A DNA stretch of 64,000 nt from Pseudomonas sp. ACM7 (GCF_004136015.1 NZ_CP024866.1:653643-717642), one strand, 5' to 3'; counted from the first letter of the stretch, positions 42,299 through 50,505 are shown. Numbers and translations: made by a program. The notes: a model not told the origin generated them from the sequence alone.

Positions 42299-42353
42299 TC
42301 CATTCCTCGGCGCAGCCAGCGGCCGACTGCATCGAGGACTTTCCATCGCCCAC

Positions 42354-42466
42354 AAAAAAACCCGCCTAAGCGGGTTTCTCAAGACCATTGCGACATCCTG
42401 TCAGCAGCCATCCGGGCCTATGGTCGATCATCCGTGATCCTGAGTGCATCCTGCGACTCAGTTGAT
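42354..42466 (-). ncRNA. rsmX: RsmX-like small RNA, copy 1
   Basis: A minus-strand RNA of about 113 nt, bounded by a -10-like TAATCT (42478-42473) and a Rho-independent terminator (GCCUAAGCGGG-type stem plus U run, 42378-42354). It carries four small hairpins that expose GGA: GCAGGATGC, GATCACGGATGATC, GCCCGGATGGC and GACAGGATGTC. Repeated GGA loops are the hallmark of the RsmX/Y/Z RNAs that sequester the translational repressors RsmA/RsmE under GacS/GacA control. A TGTAAG half-site centred near -65 (42523-42540) matches one arm of the GacA upstream element. There is no ORF. The RsmX name is by architecture, not by database match. Confidence 0.75.
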
Positions 42467-42522
42467 GGAGCCAGATTAAACACATCGGTGACGCATCAAA
42501 AGACGACATACCCGTCAACGGG

Positions 42523-42540
42523 TGTAAGCCTTTGGCCACT
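42523..42540. promoter_or_regulatory. Partial GacA upstream activating element, sRNA copy 1
   Basis: TGTAAG-CCTTTG-GCCACT: the first arm matches TGTAAG-N6-CTTACA and the second is degenerate. Its centre is about 65 bp before the predicted RNA start, the same distance as for copy 2. Confidence 0.45.
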
Positions 42541-42569
42541 CGAGTCCTGAAGCGAATTTCAGCAGGCGA

Positions 42570-42684
42570 AAAAAAACCCGCCGAAGCGGGTTTTCCCAAG
42601 ACCATTACGACTCCCTGTCGGCAGCGATTCCTTGCTTATGGTCGATCATCCATGATCCCGAGCACTTCCTGTGCTTCGGTTGAT
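42570..42684 (-). ncRNA. rsmX: RsmX-like small RNA, copy 2
   Basis: A tandem paralogue of copy 1, about 115 nt on the minus strand, from a -10-like TAATCT (42696-42691) to a terminator with stem CCCGCTTCGGCGGG and a U run (42594-42570). Its GGA-presenting hairpins are GCACAGGAAGTGC, GATCATGGATGATC, GCAAGGAATCGC and GACAGGGAGTC. Sequence has drifted from copy 1 in stems and loops, but hairpin order, GGA motifs, -10 element and terminator are kept, which argues for selection on the RNA fold. Confidence 0.75.
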
Positions 42685-42740
42685 GAGGCTAGATTACGCT
42701 TCGGATCCAATCCGCAATAGAAGACATAGCTACCATCGCG

Positions 42741-42758
42741 TGTAAGACATTCGCTATA
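42741..42758. promoter_or_regulatory. Partial GacA upstream activating element, sRNA copy 2
   Basis: TGTAAG-ACATTC-GCTATA: the first arm is exact and the second matches 3 of 6 positions of CTTACA. Centred about 65 bp before the predicted start of copy 2. Confidence 0.5.
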
Positions 42759-42836
42759 CCAGCCCTTCCGAAAACCCTTAGGTCACTCAGGTATTACGCA
42801 TAGAGGCCGTTTCAGCCAAGGTTAGACAGGCAGCCA

Positions 42837-43325
42837 TCACTCTTCCTGACGCTCGCGCGCCTTGGCACTGACTTTGAGAAACTCTTCGATGTTGTTCATC
42901 TGTTCATCCCAACCGCGGCTGTCCATGCGGAACGCCTTGAGCCGGCGCGTCTGAGGGATGTGATCGAAACCGGACTCGGTGACCTTGAGTAACGTGCCTT
43001 CAACCATGTCTTCGAGCTCGAACTTCACCAGCGTGGTGGGTTCCAGGGAGTAATCGAGCTCAGGCTCCACGGCATACGGGTGCCAGCGAAACGAAAACAC
43101 CCGTTCGGGTTCGACCCGCTCCACCAGTACGTTCCACATTAAGTGTTCATAACCCGGGTACGTAATCTGCCCCTGGGTCCATTCACCGGCGACAAAACGC
43201 TTGCCCTCCAGCGCCACGCCAAACCACTGTCCGAAGGCTTCGGCATTGGCCAGCACACGCCAGACCTGCGAGCGCGGCGTTTTGAGCAGGATCTTCCTTT
43301 CGATGCGATCTGATGCTGGATTCAT
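42837..43325 (-). CDS. SRPBCC/AHSA1-like protein
   Basis: A 162-residue START-like fold protein of the AHSA1 family: RKILLKTPRSQVWRVLANAEAFGQWFG at the N-terminus, GEWTQGQITYPGYEH in the middle and a C-terminal amphipathic helix (DEQMNNIEEFLKVSAKA). These small proteins have a hydrophobic ligand cavity; many lie in two-gene units with an ArsR repressor, but none is beside this one. A strong GGAGGT stands 6 bp before the ATG. Function beyond the fold is unknown. Confidence 0.85.
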   Translation of the reverse strand: MNPASDRIERKILLKTPRSQVWRVLANAEAFGQWFGVALEGKRFVAGEWTQGQITYPGYEHLMWNVLVERVEPERVFSFRWHPYAVEPELDYSLEPTTLVKFELEDMVEGTLLKVTESGFDHIPQTRRLKAFRMDSRGWDEQMNNIEEFLKVSAKARERQEE

Positions 43326-43491
43326 AAGTCACCTCCTGTACTGAACAGTAGGCCTGTAAGACCACAAGACCAACCCTAAAGTTGTATCAATCGGGTATCG
43401 CAATCAACCCTGTACGAAATATTCAGCTGCATTTCCAAGTGTAACTGCTGGTTTGAAAACAAAACGAGTAGACCGAAACTGCTCGCCATTG

Positions 43492-43632
43492 TTGGCTGGG
43501 GCTCATTACAGTGTGCAGGGCATTCCCGACAGTTGGCTGGAGAAGTTACATTTGCGTGAAGACATCGAAGCCACGGCTGACGCTTTACTGCGGGCAGCCA
43601 CCCTCACGCAATCAGGAGCACGCGATGAATAG
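43492..43632 (+). pseudogene. 3' remnant of an ADP-ribosylglycohydrolase-like gene
   Basis: An open frame ending at the TAG at 43630-43632 reads LAGAHYSVQGIPDSWLEKLH followed by LREDIEATADALLRAA. This resembles the C-terminal end of ADP-ribosylglycohydrolase (DraG/ARH-type) proteins, where AGAxYG and a W-x-x-K-L segment precede the last helices. Upstream the similarity fades (VDRNCSPL) and a stop codon soon appears in frame; the Asp-rich metal motifs are absent. It therefore looks like the tail of a gene whose main part has been deleted. Its stop overlaps the start of the GFA-family gene. The call is from recognition only. Confidence 0.45.
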
Positions 43633-44110
43633 CCTGCATGGCAGCTGTTTGTGTAAAGCCATCGAATACGAAGTCGATAGCCTCGACATGCCCATCAGTC
43701 ATTGTCACTGCCAAACCTGTCGCAAGGCACACGCTGCGGCATTCGCCTCGACAGCCGGGGTCATGCGTGAACATTTTCGCTGGACCAAAGGTCAGGGCCA
43801 TCTGAATAGCTACGAATCGTCGCCGGGCAAGCTTCGGTATTTCTGTTCGGTTTGCGGTTCACACTTGATGGCTGAGCGCCTGGTCCAACCCCACGTCATT
43901 GTTCGTGTGGCGACATTGGACGATGACCCGAAAATGACGCCGCAAGCGCATATCTGGACGTCACATGATGTGCCGTGGCTCAAATACGACTCGATCGAAA
44001 ATTACCCTGAATGGCAGGCAAAGCCAGGCCAATACGTAGCGCTACACTGCCCCCAACTTTCCACGTCAAAGCGAGAATCCCCATGCACCCACGCTTTCTT
44101 CTGGCACTGA
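43625..44110 (+). CDS. GFA-family (glutathione-dependent formaldehyde-activating-like) zinc protein
   Basis: A 161-residue protein with the cysteine pattern of the GFA/CENP-V family: GSCLCKAIEYEV at residue 5, SHCHCQTCRKAHAAAF near 23 and RYFCSVCGSHL near 77. These bind one or two zinc ions. Despite the name, most members have no proven activity with glutathione-formaldehyde. AGGAG 8 bp before the ATG fixes the start. The C-terminus is about 25 residues longer than usual and overlaps the start of the next gene by 28 bp. Confidence 0.82.
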   Translation: MNSLHGSCLCKAIEYEVDSLDMPISHCHCQTCRKAHAAAFASTAGVMREHFRWTKGQGHLNSYESSPGKLRYFCSVCGSHLMAERLVQPHVIVRVATLDDDPKMTPQAHIWTSHDVPWLKYDSIENYPEWQAKPGQYVALHCPQLSTSKRESPCTHAFFWH

Positions 44111-44484
44111 CGCCTCTGCTGTTCACTACCGCTGCTTATGCGGTGGACTGCGACAACGCCGCCGATCAGGCGACGATGAATCAGTGCGCGGCGCAGCAGC
44201 ACAAGACGGCGGACAAGGAGTTGAATGCGCTTTACCAGCAGATCAACGAGCGCTTGAAGAGCAACCCCGAAAGCAAAAAGCTGCTGATCGGGGCGCAGCG
44301 TTCGTGGATTGCGTTTTGGGATGCCGAGTGCAAGTTCTCGAGCGTCGGAGTGGAAGGCGGGAGTGTGTATCCGCTGATCTACAGCAACTGTGTTACTGAG
44401 TTGACCAAGGCACGGGTGGAGACTTTCAAGAATTATTTGAAGTGTCAGGAGGGGGATTTGACTTGTCCGGTGCCTGGGGCTTGA
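44083..44484 (+). CDS. LprI/DUF1311-family secreted protein
   Basis: A 133-residue periplasmic protein with a clear signal peptide (LALTPLLFTTAAYA, cleavage near residue 21). It carries the LprI N-terminal pattern: CDNAADQATMNQCAAQQ, ALYQQINERL, then LIGAQRSWIAFWDAEC. Four or more cysteines probably form disulphides. The mycobacterial LprI protein inhibits lysozyme; the function of the Pseudomonas members is unknown. The ATG overlaps the GFA gene's 3' end by 28 bp. Confidence 0.82.
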   Translation: MHPRFLLALTPLLFTTAAYAVDCDNAADQATMNQCAAQQHKTADKELNALYQQINERLKSNPESKKLLIGAQRSWIAFWDAECKFSSVGVEGGSVYPLIYSNCVTELTKARVETFKNYLKCQEGDLTCPVPGA

Positions 44485-44508
44485 TGATTCAGTGCTTGTA
44501 AGGGCCTC

Positions 44509-44605
44509 ATCGCGAGCAAGCTCGCTCCCACAGTGGTTTTCGGTCATACACAAATTGTGTGTTCACCGACGACCTACTGTGGGAGCGGGCTTGCTCCGGG
44601 CGGCG
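44509..44605. repeat. REP pair (inverted)
   Basis: Left core at 44509-44532; right arm at 44578-44605 is the variant ending GCTCCGGGCGGCG. It lies between the convergent LprI-like and QHNDH beta-subunit genes. Confidence 0.8.
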
Positions 44606-44637
44606 ATCCGACGAAGGCGCCAGTTCAGGCACCGAGG

Positions 44638-45756
44638 TTATCGAACAAATATCTGCGCGGTGGTGATCGCCATATCCCCACCCGGCAACTTGATGCTGCC
44701 AATCTGCTTCATGCTCTCGGGATCAAAGATCGCCACATCGTTAAACGTCCCCGCCAGATAAATCTTGCTGCCGTCCTTGTTGAACGAAATGCAGTAGTAG
44801 GAATGATCCAGCGTCGCCGCCTGGAGCATTTTCTTCTCCTTGATGTCGTACTTCGCCAAACGGTTGAGCACGCCAAACATCAGGTTCGGGTCCTTCGGTG
44901 AGCGCATGCCGCTGAAGTAGATTTCCGTCAGCGGGCCGAAGTCGGTGGTTTCGGTCTTGCCGGTTTTCAGGTCGATGCTGAACAGCCCATAGAGGTACTC
45001 GGCGGTCAACGGGTCCTGATTCTTGTCCTTGAATTTCGCGGCGGTGTAGAGCAGCGAGAAGTCATGGCGATAAGTCTGCTGGTTCCACACGTAAAGCACG
45101 TCCGGTGCGCTGTAGCCCGGGCGTTTCCAATGACGGCTGGGGATCAGCACGTCGAACTTGCCGGTTTTCACATCGACCTTGTAGACGTCCGCCCCCGCCA
45201 CATACAGCGTGCCGTCGTCACCGCTCTGCATGATCGTCAATTGCCGTGGCGCCGGGAAACTGCGCACGGGTTTGGCGTCCATGCCGGCGTCGGTGGCGTA
45301 AACATCAAGCCGAGGCTGCTGCACTTCATAACGGTCGTTGAGCATCAACGTCGGGTTGGCGATGGTGAACAACTCCTTACCGTCGTGGCTGAGGGTGAAG
45401 GCGAACATGGACCTCGCTTTCTCCCCCGGTTTCTGGGTGATGCTGGCGTGGAACACCTGTTTACAGCTGTCGAGTTCGACGCCATAGACATCCGCGTAGT
45501 GGTTGTTCAGCACGTAAGCGGTCTTGCGGTCCGGCGACAACTGCACGGTGCCGGGACCGAAGGCATCCGGCATTTTGCAGGTCTTGAACAAGGTGTCGGT
45601 GACCACGTCGATGACGTGCAGGTTGTTCGGGTAATTGGTGGTCAACATGTACTCGTGACCATCTTGTAGAGCAGTGTTTTCATCGGCCAGAACAGTGAGC
45701 GAACACACGCTCAGGACGGCGAACGCGGTCAGGCCGCAGGCTTTGATGCGATGCAT
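44638..45756 (-). CDS. peaD: Quinohemoprotein amine dehydrogenase, beta subunit
   Basis: The 372-residue beta subunit (QhpB) of QHNDH, a secreted seven-bladed beta-propeller that packs against the alpha and gamma subunits near the quinone. A Sec signal peptide covers about residues 1-25 (LTAFAVLSVCSLTVLA). Propeller-blade repeats recur: HEYMLTTNYPNNLHVIDVVT, TVQLSPDRKTAYVLNN and CISFNKDGSKIYLAG. The ATG at 45756 has AAGGA upstream and starts with the leader; a longer reading adds a 29-residue non-homologous tail. Last gene of peaA-peaB-qhpC-peaD, 25 bp after qhpC. Confidence 0.93.
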   Translation of the reverse strand: MHRIKACGLTAFAVLSVCSLTVLADENTALQDGHEYMLTTNYPNNLHVIDVVTDTLFKTCKMPDAFGPGTVQLSPDRKTAYVLNNHYADVYGVELDSCKQVFHASITQKPGEKARSMFAFTLSHDGKELFTIANPTLMLNDRYEVQQPRLDVYATDAGMDAKPVRSFPAPRQLTIMQSGDDGTLYVAGADVYKVDVKTGKFDVLIPSRHWKRPGYSAPDVLYVWNQQTYRHDFSLLYTAAKFKDKNQDPLTAEYLYGLFSIDLKTGKTETTDFGPLTEIYFSGMRSPKDPNLMFGVLNRLAKYDIKEKKMLQAATLDHSYYCISFNKDGSKIYLAGTFNDVAIFDPESMKQIGSIKLPGGDMAITTAQIFVR

Positions 45757-45781
45757 GCTGGAATCCTTCTTCTCTGTCCGA

Positions 45782-46105
45782 TTACTTGTCTTTTGGAAAG
45801 ACAGTCCCGAGGTTGCGCCAGTTTTCATTGGACGCCTGGGCATCCTTGTTCCAGTCCGGGTAGGTGCTCATCATGTCGGGCACCTGGGCCGGCCACCAGC
45901 AAGGGTCGGAGCAGCCGTAAAGGTCGGCTTCCATCGGCTGGCACAGCGACGACACACCGCCAAACGCATCGATTTCCCAACCCGGGTCGGTGGTCGAGGC
46001 GCAGCCAGCGACGGAACTCATCGCCACCACTTCTTCGATGCGGTTTTCGCCCGCGGCCTCATCGAGTTTCAGCGCTTTATTATTGATTGCCTTGAGATGT
46101 TTCAT
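45782..46105 (-). CDS. qhpC: Quinohemoprotein amine dehydrogenase, gamma subunit precursor (CTQ cofactor peptide)
   Basis: A 107-residue ribosomally made, post-translationally modified peptide: a 28-residue leader and a 79-residue mature subunit that carries cysteine tryptophylquinone (CTQ). By mature numbering all cofactor and crosslink residues known from the P. putida structure are at their exact spacing: thioethers Cys7-Glu16, Cys27-Asp33 and Cys41-Asp49, and CTQ from Cys37 and Trp43. In precursor numbering these are 35-44, 55-61, 69-77 and 65/71. The start [16 protein letters not shown] is chosen because it gives the leader of usual length and begins 1 bp after the peaB stop; a longer frame is an overlap artefact. 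Confidence 0.95.
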   Translation of the reverse strand: MKHLKAINNKALKLDEAAGENRIEEVVAMSSVAGCASTTDPGWEIDAFGGVSSLCQPMEADLYGCSDPCWWPAQVPDMMSTYPDWNKDAQASNENWRNLGTVFPKDK

Positions 46106-46106
46106 A

Positions 46107-47537
46107 TCAGTGAGCCTTGCGCGGAGTGATGTAGCTGCTGATAAACGCAGGGTTGTGGGCCATGATCCGGGTGTAGACCTCGATGCCGAAGTCGACCCAG
46201 TCACGCATCAGTTCGCAGTAGTGATAGGTCGGGTGGGTCGGGTCGCCGTAACGGGCATAGCTCTCGTGGTAGCAGCCGCCGGAGCAGAGATTGCGGATCT
46301 GGCAGTCTTCGCAGCCGGTGTTGGTGCGGTCCAGGCGCTGGGACAGGAAGTCGTTCAACTCGACCTGTTTCACCCCACTGTGGACGTTGCCGAAGGTCGG
46401 TAGGCTCGAGCCGGTAAAGCGGTGGCACAGGTTCAATTCACCCTTGTGATCCACCGCCAGCATCTTCAGACCCGCACCGCAGGGCAGGGCTTTTTTGTGG
46501 CCTTCGTGGATGTCGGTGATCAGCTGGTGCAGGTTGGAGAAACCGATGTTGCGGTGCTCCAGCGCCGCTTCCAGATAACGCCGGCCGAGTTTCTTCATGT
46601 TGGCGAAGACTTCGATCAGCTCGTCGCTGGACAGGTTGAAGGTGCTGATGTCGCCGGAGGTCACCGGTGCAAAGCCAACCTCGGCAAAACCCAGTTCGTT
46701 GAACAGGTGATCCCAGATAGTTTCGACGTCGGTGACGCCGGTGGTCAGGGTCACCCGAGCACCGACCGGACGACTGTTGTAGCGTGACAGCAGCATTTCA
46801 GCCTTGCGCCGCACCACGTCGTACGTGCCCTGCCCGCCCACGGTGATGCGGTTGCGGTCGTGCACGGTTTTCGGTCCGTCGATACTGACTGACAGGCCAA
46901 AACGGTGGGCGTTGAGGTAGTCCACGGTCTCTTCGGTGAGCAGCGTCGCGTTGGTGGTCATGACGAACTCGACGAACTTGCCCGCCTCGCGGAAACGTTT
47001 CTCGCAATAGTCGACCATGTACTCGATCAGCTTGCGATTGCTCAGCGGCTCACCGCCGAAAAACACCACGGTGAAACGCTCTTCGTCCGGGGATTCGCGC
47101 AGCAGCATTTCCACTGAGGCGACCGCCGTTTCGACGTCCATTTTCTTGCCGGCCGATGGCTTGTCCAGGTCTTCCTTGTAGCAGTAGGTGCAGCTCAGAT
47201 TGCAGCCTGTGTTGACGTTGAGCACCACGGTGTTGATCGCCGTGCGCTCGACCCGCTTGGTGCCGATGTCGGGGGTCAGCGGCGAGCCGTCGCTGACCAG
47301 TTCCAGGGCCATCAGCTCACGGAGGGTCTCGGTGATTTCCTCGCCGTTGAAACGAGCGGCCAAGCGCTGGATCAAGTCGTCCGACGAACAGCCGGGACCG
47401 CGCAAGGTGTCGATGATGGTGCCCGTCAGCTCATCACTGGCGAACAGCGAACTGCTGGGAATGTGAAACAGCATGCGGTCGGCATCGACGTGCACTTCGT
47501 GCAGGTTCCGCTCAACCAGATTCAAAATAGCGCCCAT
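46107..47537 (-). CDS. peaB: Radical SAM/SPASM maturase of the QHNDH gamma subunit (QhpD)
   Basis: A 476-residue enzyme that installs the three Cys-to-Asp/Glu thioether crosslinks in the gamma subunit before export. The radical SAM cluster motif CNLSCTYC is at residues 112-119, and FFGGEPL follows. The SPASM domain supplies auxiliary-cluster cysteines: CGAG near 363, [20 protein letters not shown] near 425 and YHYCEL. The N-terminal ~95 residues contain the winged region typical of peptide-binding maturases. It lies between the alpha and gamma genes, with one base between its stop and the gamma start, so enzyme and substrate are translated together. Confidence 0.95.
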   Translation of the reverse strand: MGAILNLVERNLHEVHVDADRMLFHIPSSSLFASDELTGTIIDTLRGPGCSSDDLIQRLAARFNGEEITETLRELMALELVSDGSPLTPDIGTKRVERTAINTVVLNVNTGCNLSCTYCYKEDLDKPSAGKKMDVETAVASVEMLLRESPDEERFTVVFFGGEPLSNRKLIEYMVDYCEKRFREAGKFVEFVMTTNATLLTEETVDYLNAHRFGLSVSIDGPKTVHDRNRITVGGQGTYDVVRRKAEMLLSRYNSRPVGARVTLTTGVTDVETIWDHLFNELGFAEVGFAPVTSGDISTFNLSSDELIEVFANMKKLGRRYLEAALEHRNIGFSNLHQLITDIHEGHKKALPCGAGLKMLAVDHKGELNLCHRFTGSSLPTFGNVHSGVKQVELNDFLSQRLDRTNTGCEDCQIRNLCSGGCYHESYARYGDPTHPTYHYCELMRDWVDFGIEVYTRIMAHNPAFISSYITPRKAH

Positions 47538-47632
47538 TGCAACCTCCTGTGCAAACCCCGTTCTACGGGGCTCACGGTCATTCCAAAAAAATGTCTGAAG
47601 CCGTTGAAGTCAGCCAGCTCACGTTTTCAAAA

Positions 47633-49213
47633 TCATGGAATGGGTGGATTGTTCCAGCGTTGCACGGTGACGATCATGTGGCCTTCGCCGGTCAGGGATT
47701 TCCCTGCGTCGTCGACGGCGGCGATCACCTTGAGGTTGCCGGCATTGTTGGTGGACATTTTGCGCTGCGGGTTCGGCCCGGCATCGCCCGGTGTGAACAC
47801 GCCGCTGTCAGCCTGCATGGTGCCGGCGAACTTGACGTCCTCGTCTTCCTTGGCCCGGTCGTCGAAGGCTTCGACCGACCACTGCGCCGGGAACACGCCG
47901 ATGCGATACGACTTGCCGTCAGCGCCCTTGCCCCAGGCTTCGGCATCAAAACGGCCCTGGACTTTCGGCGTCGAACCACCGCCCTCGCCAATCCGCGCCA
48001 CCGAGAACTCGGGCACGACTTTAACTTCAGCGATCTTGCTGTAGACCGACAGGGTCGGGCCTTTCAGCGTGCCGACGGTGACGTTGCGCAGACCCGGTTG
48101 AGCATTGGCGGCAGCCTTGAGCTTGACGCGCATGCGCTCTGGACTTTGCTCCAGCACCTCGACCACTTCCACGCCTTTGCCGAAGTACGGTTTGCCGGTG
48201 AGACCGCTGCCGACAAGCGTGACTTCAGTTTCAGCGCCAGCCTTCAGATAACCCGGCTGCACCGCCAGCAAACGACTACTGCCCTGCTTGGCGGCGACGA
48301 AGTCCAGACCACGCTCATCGTGCTCGGCCTCGAACATCCGGCCCTGCATCGCATTGCCTTGGGCGGCGAACACCTGGCGCATGGTCACGCCGTCGATGGT
48401 CACGTTGCCGCGCCATTCGTAACCGGTGTACAGAATCGCGCTGCCGTCGCCGTTGAACGGGCTGCCGTCGGCGTATTGGCCATTGACGCTGACCTTGAAC
48501 GTGTCGCTGCCATCGGCCATAACGCTCATCACACCGGCCACTTCACCCTTGCCCGGCAAGTGGCCGCTGAAGCTCCAGTCACCGACCAGAACATCAGCTT
48601 TCGGCGCGGTGCTCAGCCATTTTTTCCAGGCCGGGTTGTCCAGCGGATAACGCTTGGCCAACAGCGGCACCATGTCTTTGCGGGCCAGGTCGAACCAGTC
48701 ACGGTCACGGGCCAGGGCCTGGTATTCCAGGGACGGCCATTGGCCGAGGTGGAAGTTCACCAGACGCTCCCATTCCTCGGCCGGACGCCGTTGCAGGGCG
48801 ACCCGCGCACCGGAGTGGCAGCGGCCGCACATCTGGCTGGTCTGGTCGTCGAATTTCTCGACGGTATTGAGTCGACGTTCCAGCGCATAACGCACGCCAT
48901 CGGTCTCGCTTGGGGCCAGGCCCTGGGTGTCGGCCAGGTATTTGACCAGGGTTCGGCGGTCGTCATCGCTGATCTGCAAACCGTGCATGGTTTGCATGCG
49001 GGCGATGCTCATCAGCCAGCCTTCAGGGGTTTTGCGCTGGTGGCTTATACGGCTCAGGGCGTTATCGGCTTCGGGGGTATGACAGCCCTGACAGGTTTCC
49101 TTGAGGATGGTCTGAGCGTCGCGGGCTGCCAGGCTGTAAGGCGAATGCAGCGCCACACAAGCGGCCACGGCCAGCAGACTGGCACTCAGGCCTGATCGGA
49201 GTTCTCTCTTCAT
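47633..49213 (-). CDS. peaA: Quinohemoprotein amine dehydrogenase, alpha subunit (diheme)
   Basis: The 526-residue catalytic diheme subunit (QhpA) that passes electrons from the CTQ of the gamma subunit to azurin or cytochrome. After a signal peptide (about residues 1-30), a cytochrome c region carries two heme-binding motifs, CQGCH (41-45) and CGRCH (129-133). Three beta-rich domains follow (SVMADGSDTF, VTLVGSGLTGKPYFG and the C-terminal GNLKVIAAVDDAG). The ATG at 49213 is preferred to a GTG six codons upstream because CGAGG lies about 10 bp before it. First gene of the structural operon. Confidence 0.94.
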   Translation of the reverse strand: MKRELRSGLSASLLAVAACVALHSPYSLAARDAQTILKETCQGCHTPEADNALSRISHQRKTPEGWLMSIARMQTMHGLQISDDDRRTLVKYLADTQGLAPSETDGVRYALERRLNTVEKFDDQTSQMCGRCHSGARVALQRRPAEEWERLVNFHLGQWPSLEYQALARDRDWFDLARKDMVPLLAKRYPLDNPAWKKWLSTAPKADVLVGDWSFSGHLPGKGEVAGVMSVMADGSDTFKVSVNGQYADGSPFNGDGSAILYTGYEWRGNVTIDGVTMRQVFAAQGNAMQGRMFEAEHDERGLDFVAAKQGSSRLLAVQPGYLKAGAETEVTLVGSGLTGKPYFGKGVEVVEVLEQSPERMRVKLKAAANAQPGLRNVTVGTLKGPTLSVYSKIAEVKVVPEFSVARIGEGGGSTPKVQGRFDAEAWGKGADGKSYRIGVFPAQWSVEAFDDRAKEDEDVKFAGTMQADSGVFTPGDAGPNPQRKMSTNNAGNLKVIAAVDDAGKSLTGEGHMIVTVQRWNNPPIP

Positions 49214-49325
49214 CAACGTCGAACCTCGCACGGTGCTTTCTTATTTTTGTGGCTTATCGTTTTTATGGTTTCTGCCGTCGGCGGCGCACCGCTGACGGAG
49301 GCAAGAGAAACGTCTGCGATGAGCA

Positions 49326-49342
49326 ATACACGGAGCGTGCCA
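49326..49342 (-). promoter_or_regulatory. Possible sigma-54 promoter of the QHNDH structural operon
   Basis: The minus strand has a perfect -24 block TGGCACG (49342-49336), but the -12 block at the correct spacing reads GTGTA rather than TTGCA. It lies about 125 bp before peaA. The rest of the 343-bp gap to the divergent small gene shows no clearer promoter. Confidence 0.35.
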
Positions 49343-49556
49343 GCTTGACGATTACCTTTTAAATCAATCCGTTGCGTGTAGATGACCGCTTTGCGCCATC
49401 GCTGAACGAGATCGCCTGCGTCTAATATCGCGACAGTTGTTGCAGTCTGAGACAGCATAGATGGCCAGACCGGAACAGTTCATCGGCCGACGATTGACGC
49501 CGCCTCCCTGCAAGCGCGAAATGGTCGTTCACCGATTGCCACCAGGGGATAAAAAA

Positions 49557-49913
49557 ATGGCAAGCATCACTGTCCTGGCGGGGGACTTTCTGCAGGGTGA
49601 TGGAGAGTACAGAGACGGCGTTTTCACCCTCAGAACGTCGCTTCACCCATGGCCTGGCATTACCCTCCCGCTCTCATCGTTCAAGTGCGTGGAAGTGGCC
49701 AACGAGGATTCGATCAACAACATCAAGGATGCCATCGGCTTTGGCGTGGCCGGGGCCATGCTGTTGGGGCCCATCGGCGCAATCGCCGGGTTCATGCTGG
49801 CCGGAAAGGAAACCGAAGTGACGTTTCTGGCGACGCTCAAGGACGACAGAAAGCTATTGGCTGCCGTGGATGGCAACACGTTCGAAGAAATTTCCCGTAA
49901 GTTTGCAGCCTGA
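49557..49913 (+). CDS. Small protein with a glycine-rich hydrophobic segment, unknown function
   Basis: A 118-residue protein of unknown role. The first half is polar (MASITVLAGDFLQGDGEYRD). The middle has a glycine-zipper-like hydrophobic stretch, FGVAGAMLLGPIGAIAG (about residues 60-77). The C-terminal half is charged and ends in EEISRKFAA. The ATG at 49557 follows AGGGGA by 8 bp; a longer frame upstream has no ribosome-binding site. It is flanked by QHNDH genes but transcribed separately, and nothing links it to amine oxidation. Confidence 0.6.
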   Translation: MASITVLAGDFLQGDGEYRDGVFTLRTSLHPWPGITLPLSSFKCVEVANEDSINNIKDAIGFGVAGAMLLGPIGAIAGFMLAGKETEVTFLATLKDDRKLLAAVDGNTFEEISRKFAA

Positions 49914-49963
49914 ATAATCGGCGCGGGCCGCACCGCTTTCCCACGGTGCGGCGTGACGCCGGT

Positions 49964-50218
49964 TCAGATGTCATAGGTGGGGTGAACGCTTTTGTGTACG
50001 TCGATCTCGTGCTGCATGTCCGCCACCAGCGACGCGATCGCATGGGGACTGTCCAGTGTCCACAGGGGAACGTGGGTGGCCACTATATCCACTTTGCCGG
50101 TCAAGCAGTCGCAGACCCGAATCGTCAGGGACTGGTCCGCCGCCATGGTGCAGGTGCACACGGAGGGCAGAAAACTGTGTTCAATGATGTTTTGAATTTC
50201 CAGGGTTGAAAGGAACAT
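49964..50218 (-). CDS. DUF1652 family protein
   Basis: An 84-residue protein starting MFLSTLEIQNIIEHSFLPSV, the signature of DUF1652, a small family nearly confined to Pseudomonas. It has three cysteines (two in CTCT) and no signal or membrane segment. GGGAGGT 6 bp upstream sets the start at 50218 and excludes the longer frame. Function unknown. Confidence 0.8.
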   Translation of the reverse strand: MFLSTLEIQNIIEHSFLPSVCTCTMAADQSLTIRVCDCLTGKVDIVATHVPLWTLDSPHAIASLVADMQHEIDVHKSVHPTYDI

Positions 50219-50442
50219 CGTTACCTCCCTCACGCCAGATGTATTGCCGGATGAACGGTCCGTCATTTCACCCACCCATCCTGAAAATTCTAGTCCTCAA
50301 TAATGGGTACCTCAAGGTCGCAACCCGGTTGCTCGTCGTCTCATAGTTGTCGCAATTTGCAACAATCTCACAGCGTTCTCGCGATTCCCTTGAGTGCCCC
50401 AACCCCCCGCCAGCCAAGAGCGGCTCTGCCTTTGCGGGCACT

Positions 50443-50457
50443 TGGCACAGCCATTGC
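50443..50457 (+). promoter_or_regulatory. Sigma-54 promoter of the aldehyde dehydrogenase gene
   Basis: TGGCAC-AGCCA-TTGC: the -24 GG (50444-50445) and -12 GC (50456-50457) have the required 10-base spacing, and 10 of 10 core bases match TGGCAC-N5-TTGC. It lies 48 bp before the ATG. A sigma-54 activator is encoded 5 kb away in the same cluster. Confidence 0.75.
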
Positions 50458-50505
50458 CAGCCGTTAAGAAAGCCACGTTTCACGAACAACAAGAGGTCTC
50501 GACAA

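Noticed and set aside
46106..46204. N-terminal extension of the QHNDH gamma subunit by 33 residues
   Set aside because: It overlaps the end of the radical SAM gene in another frame and would displace the 28-residue leader; the ATG at 46105 is better.
49557..50218. The two small genes between peaA and the aldehyde dehydrogenase as extra QHNDH maturation factors
   Set aside because: One is a DUF1652 protein and the other an unrelated glycine-rich protein; they have separate signals and opposite strands and are not part of known QHNDH pathways.
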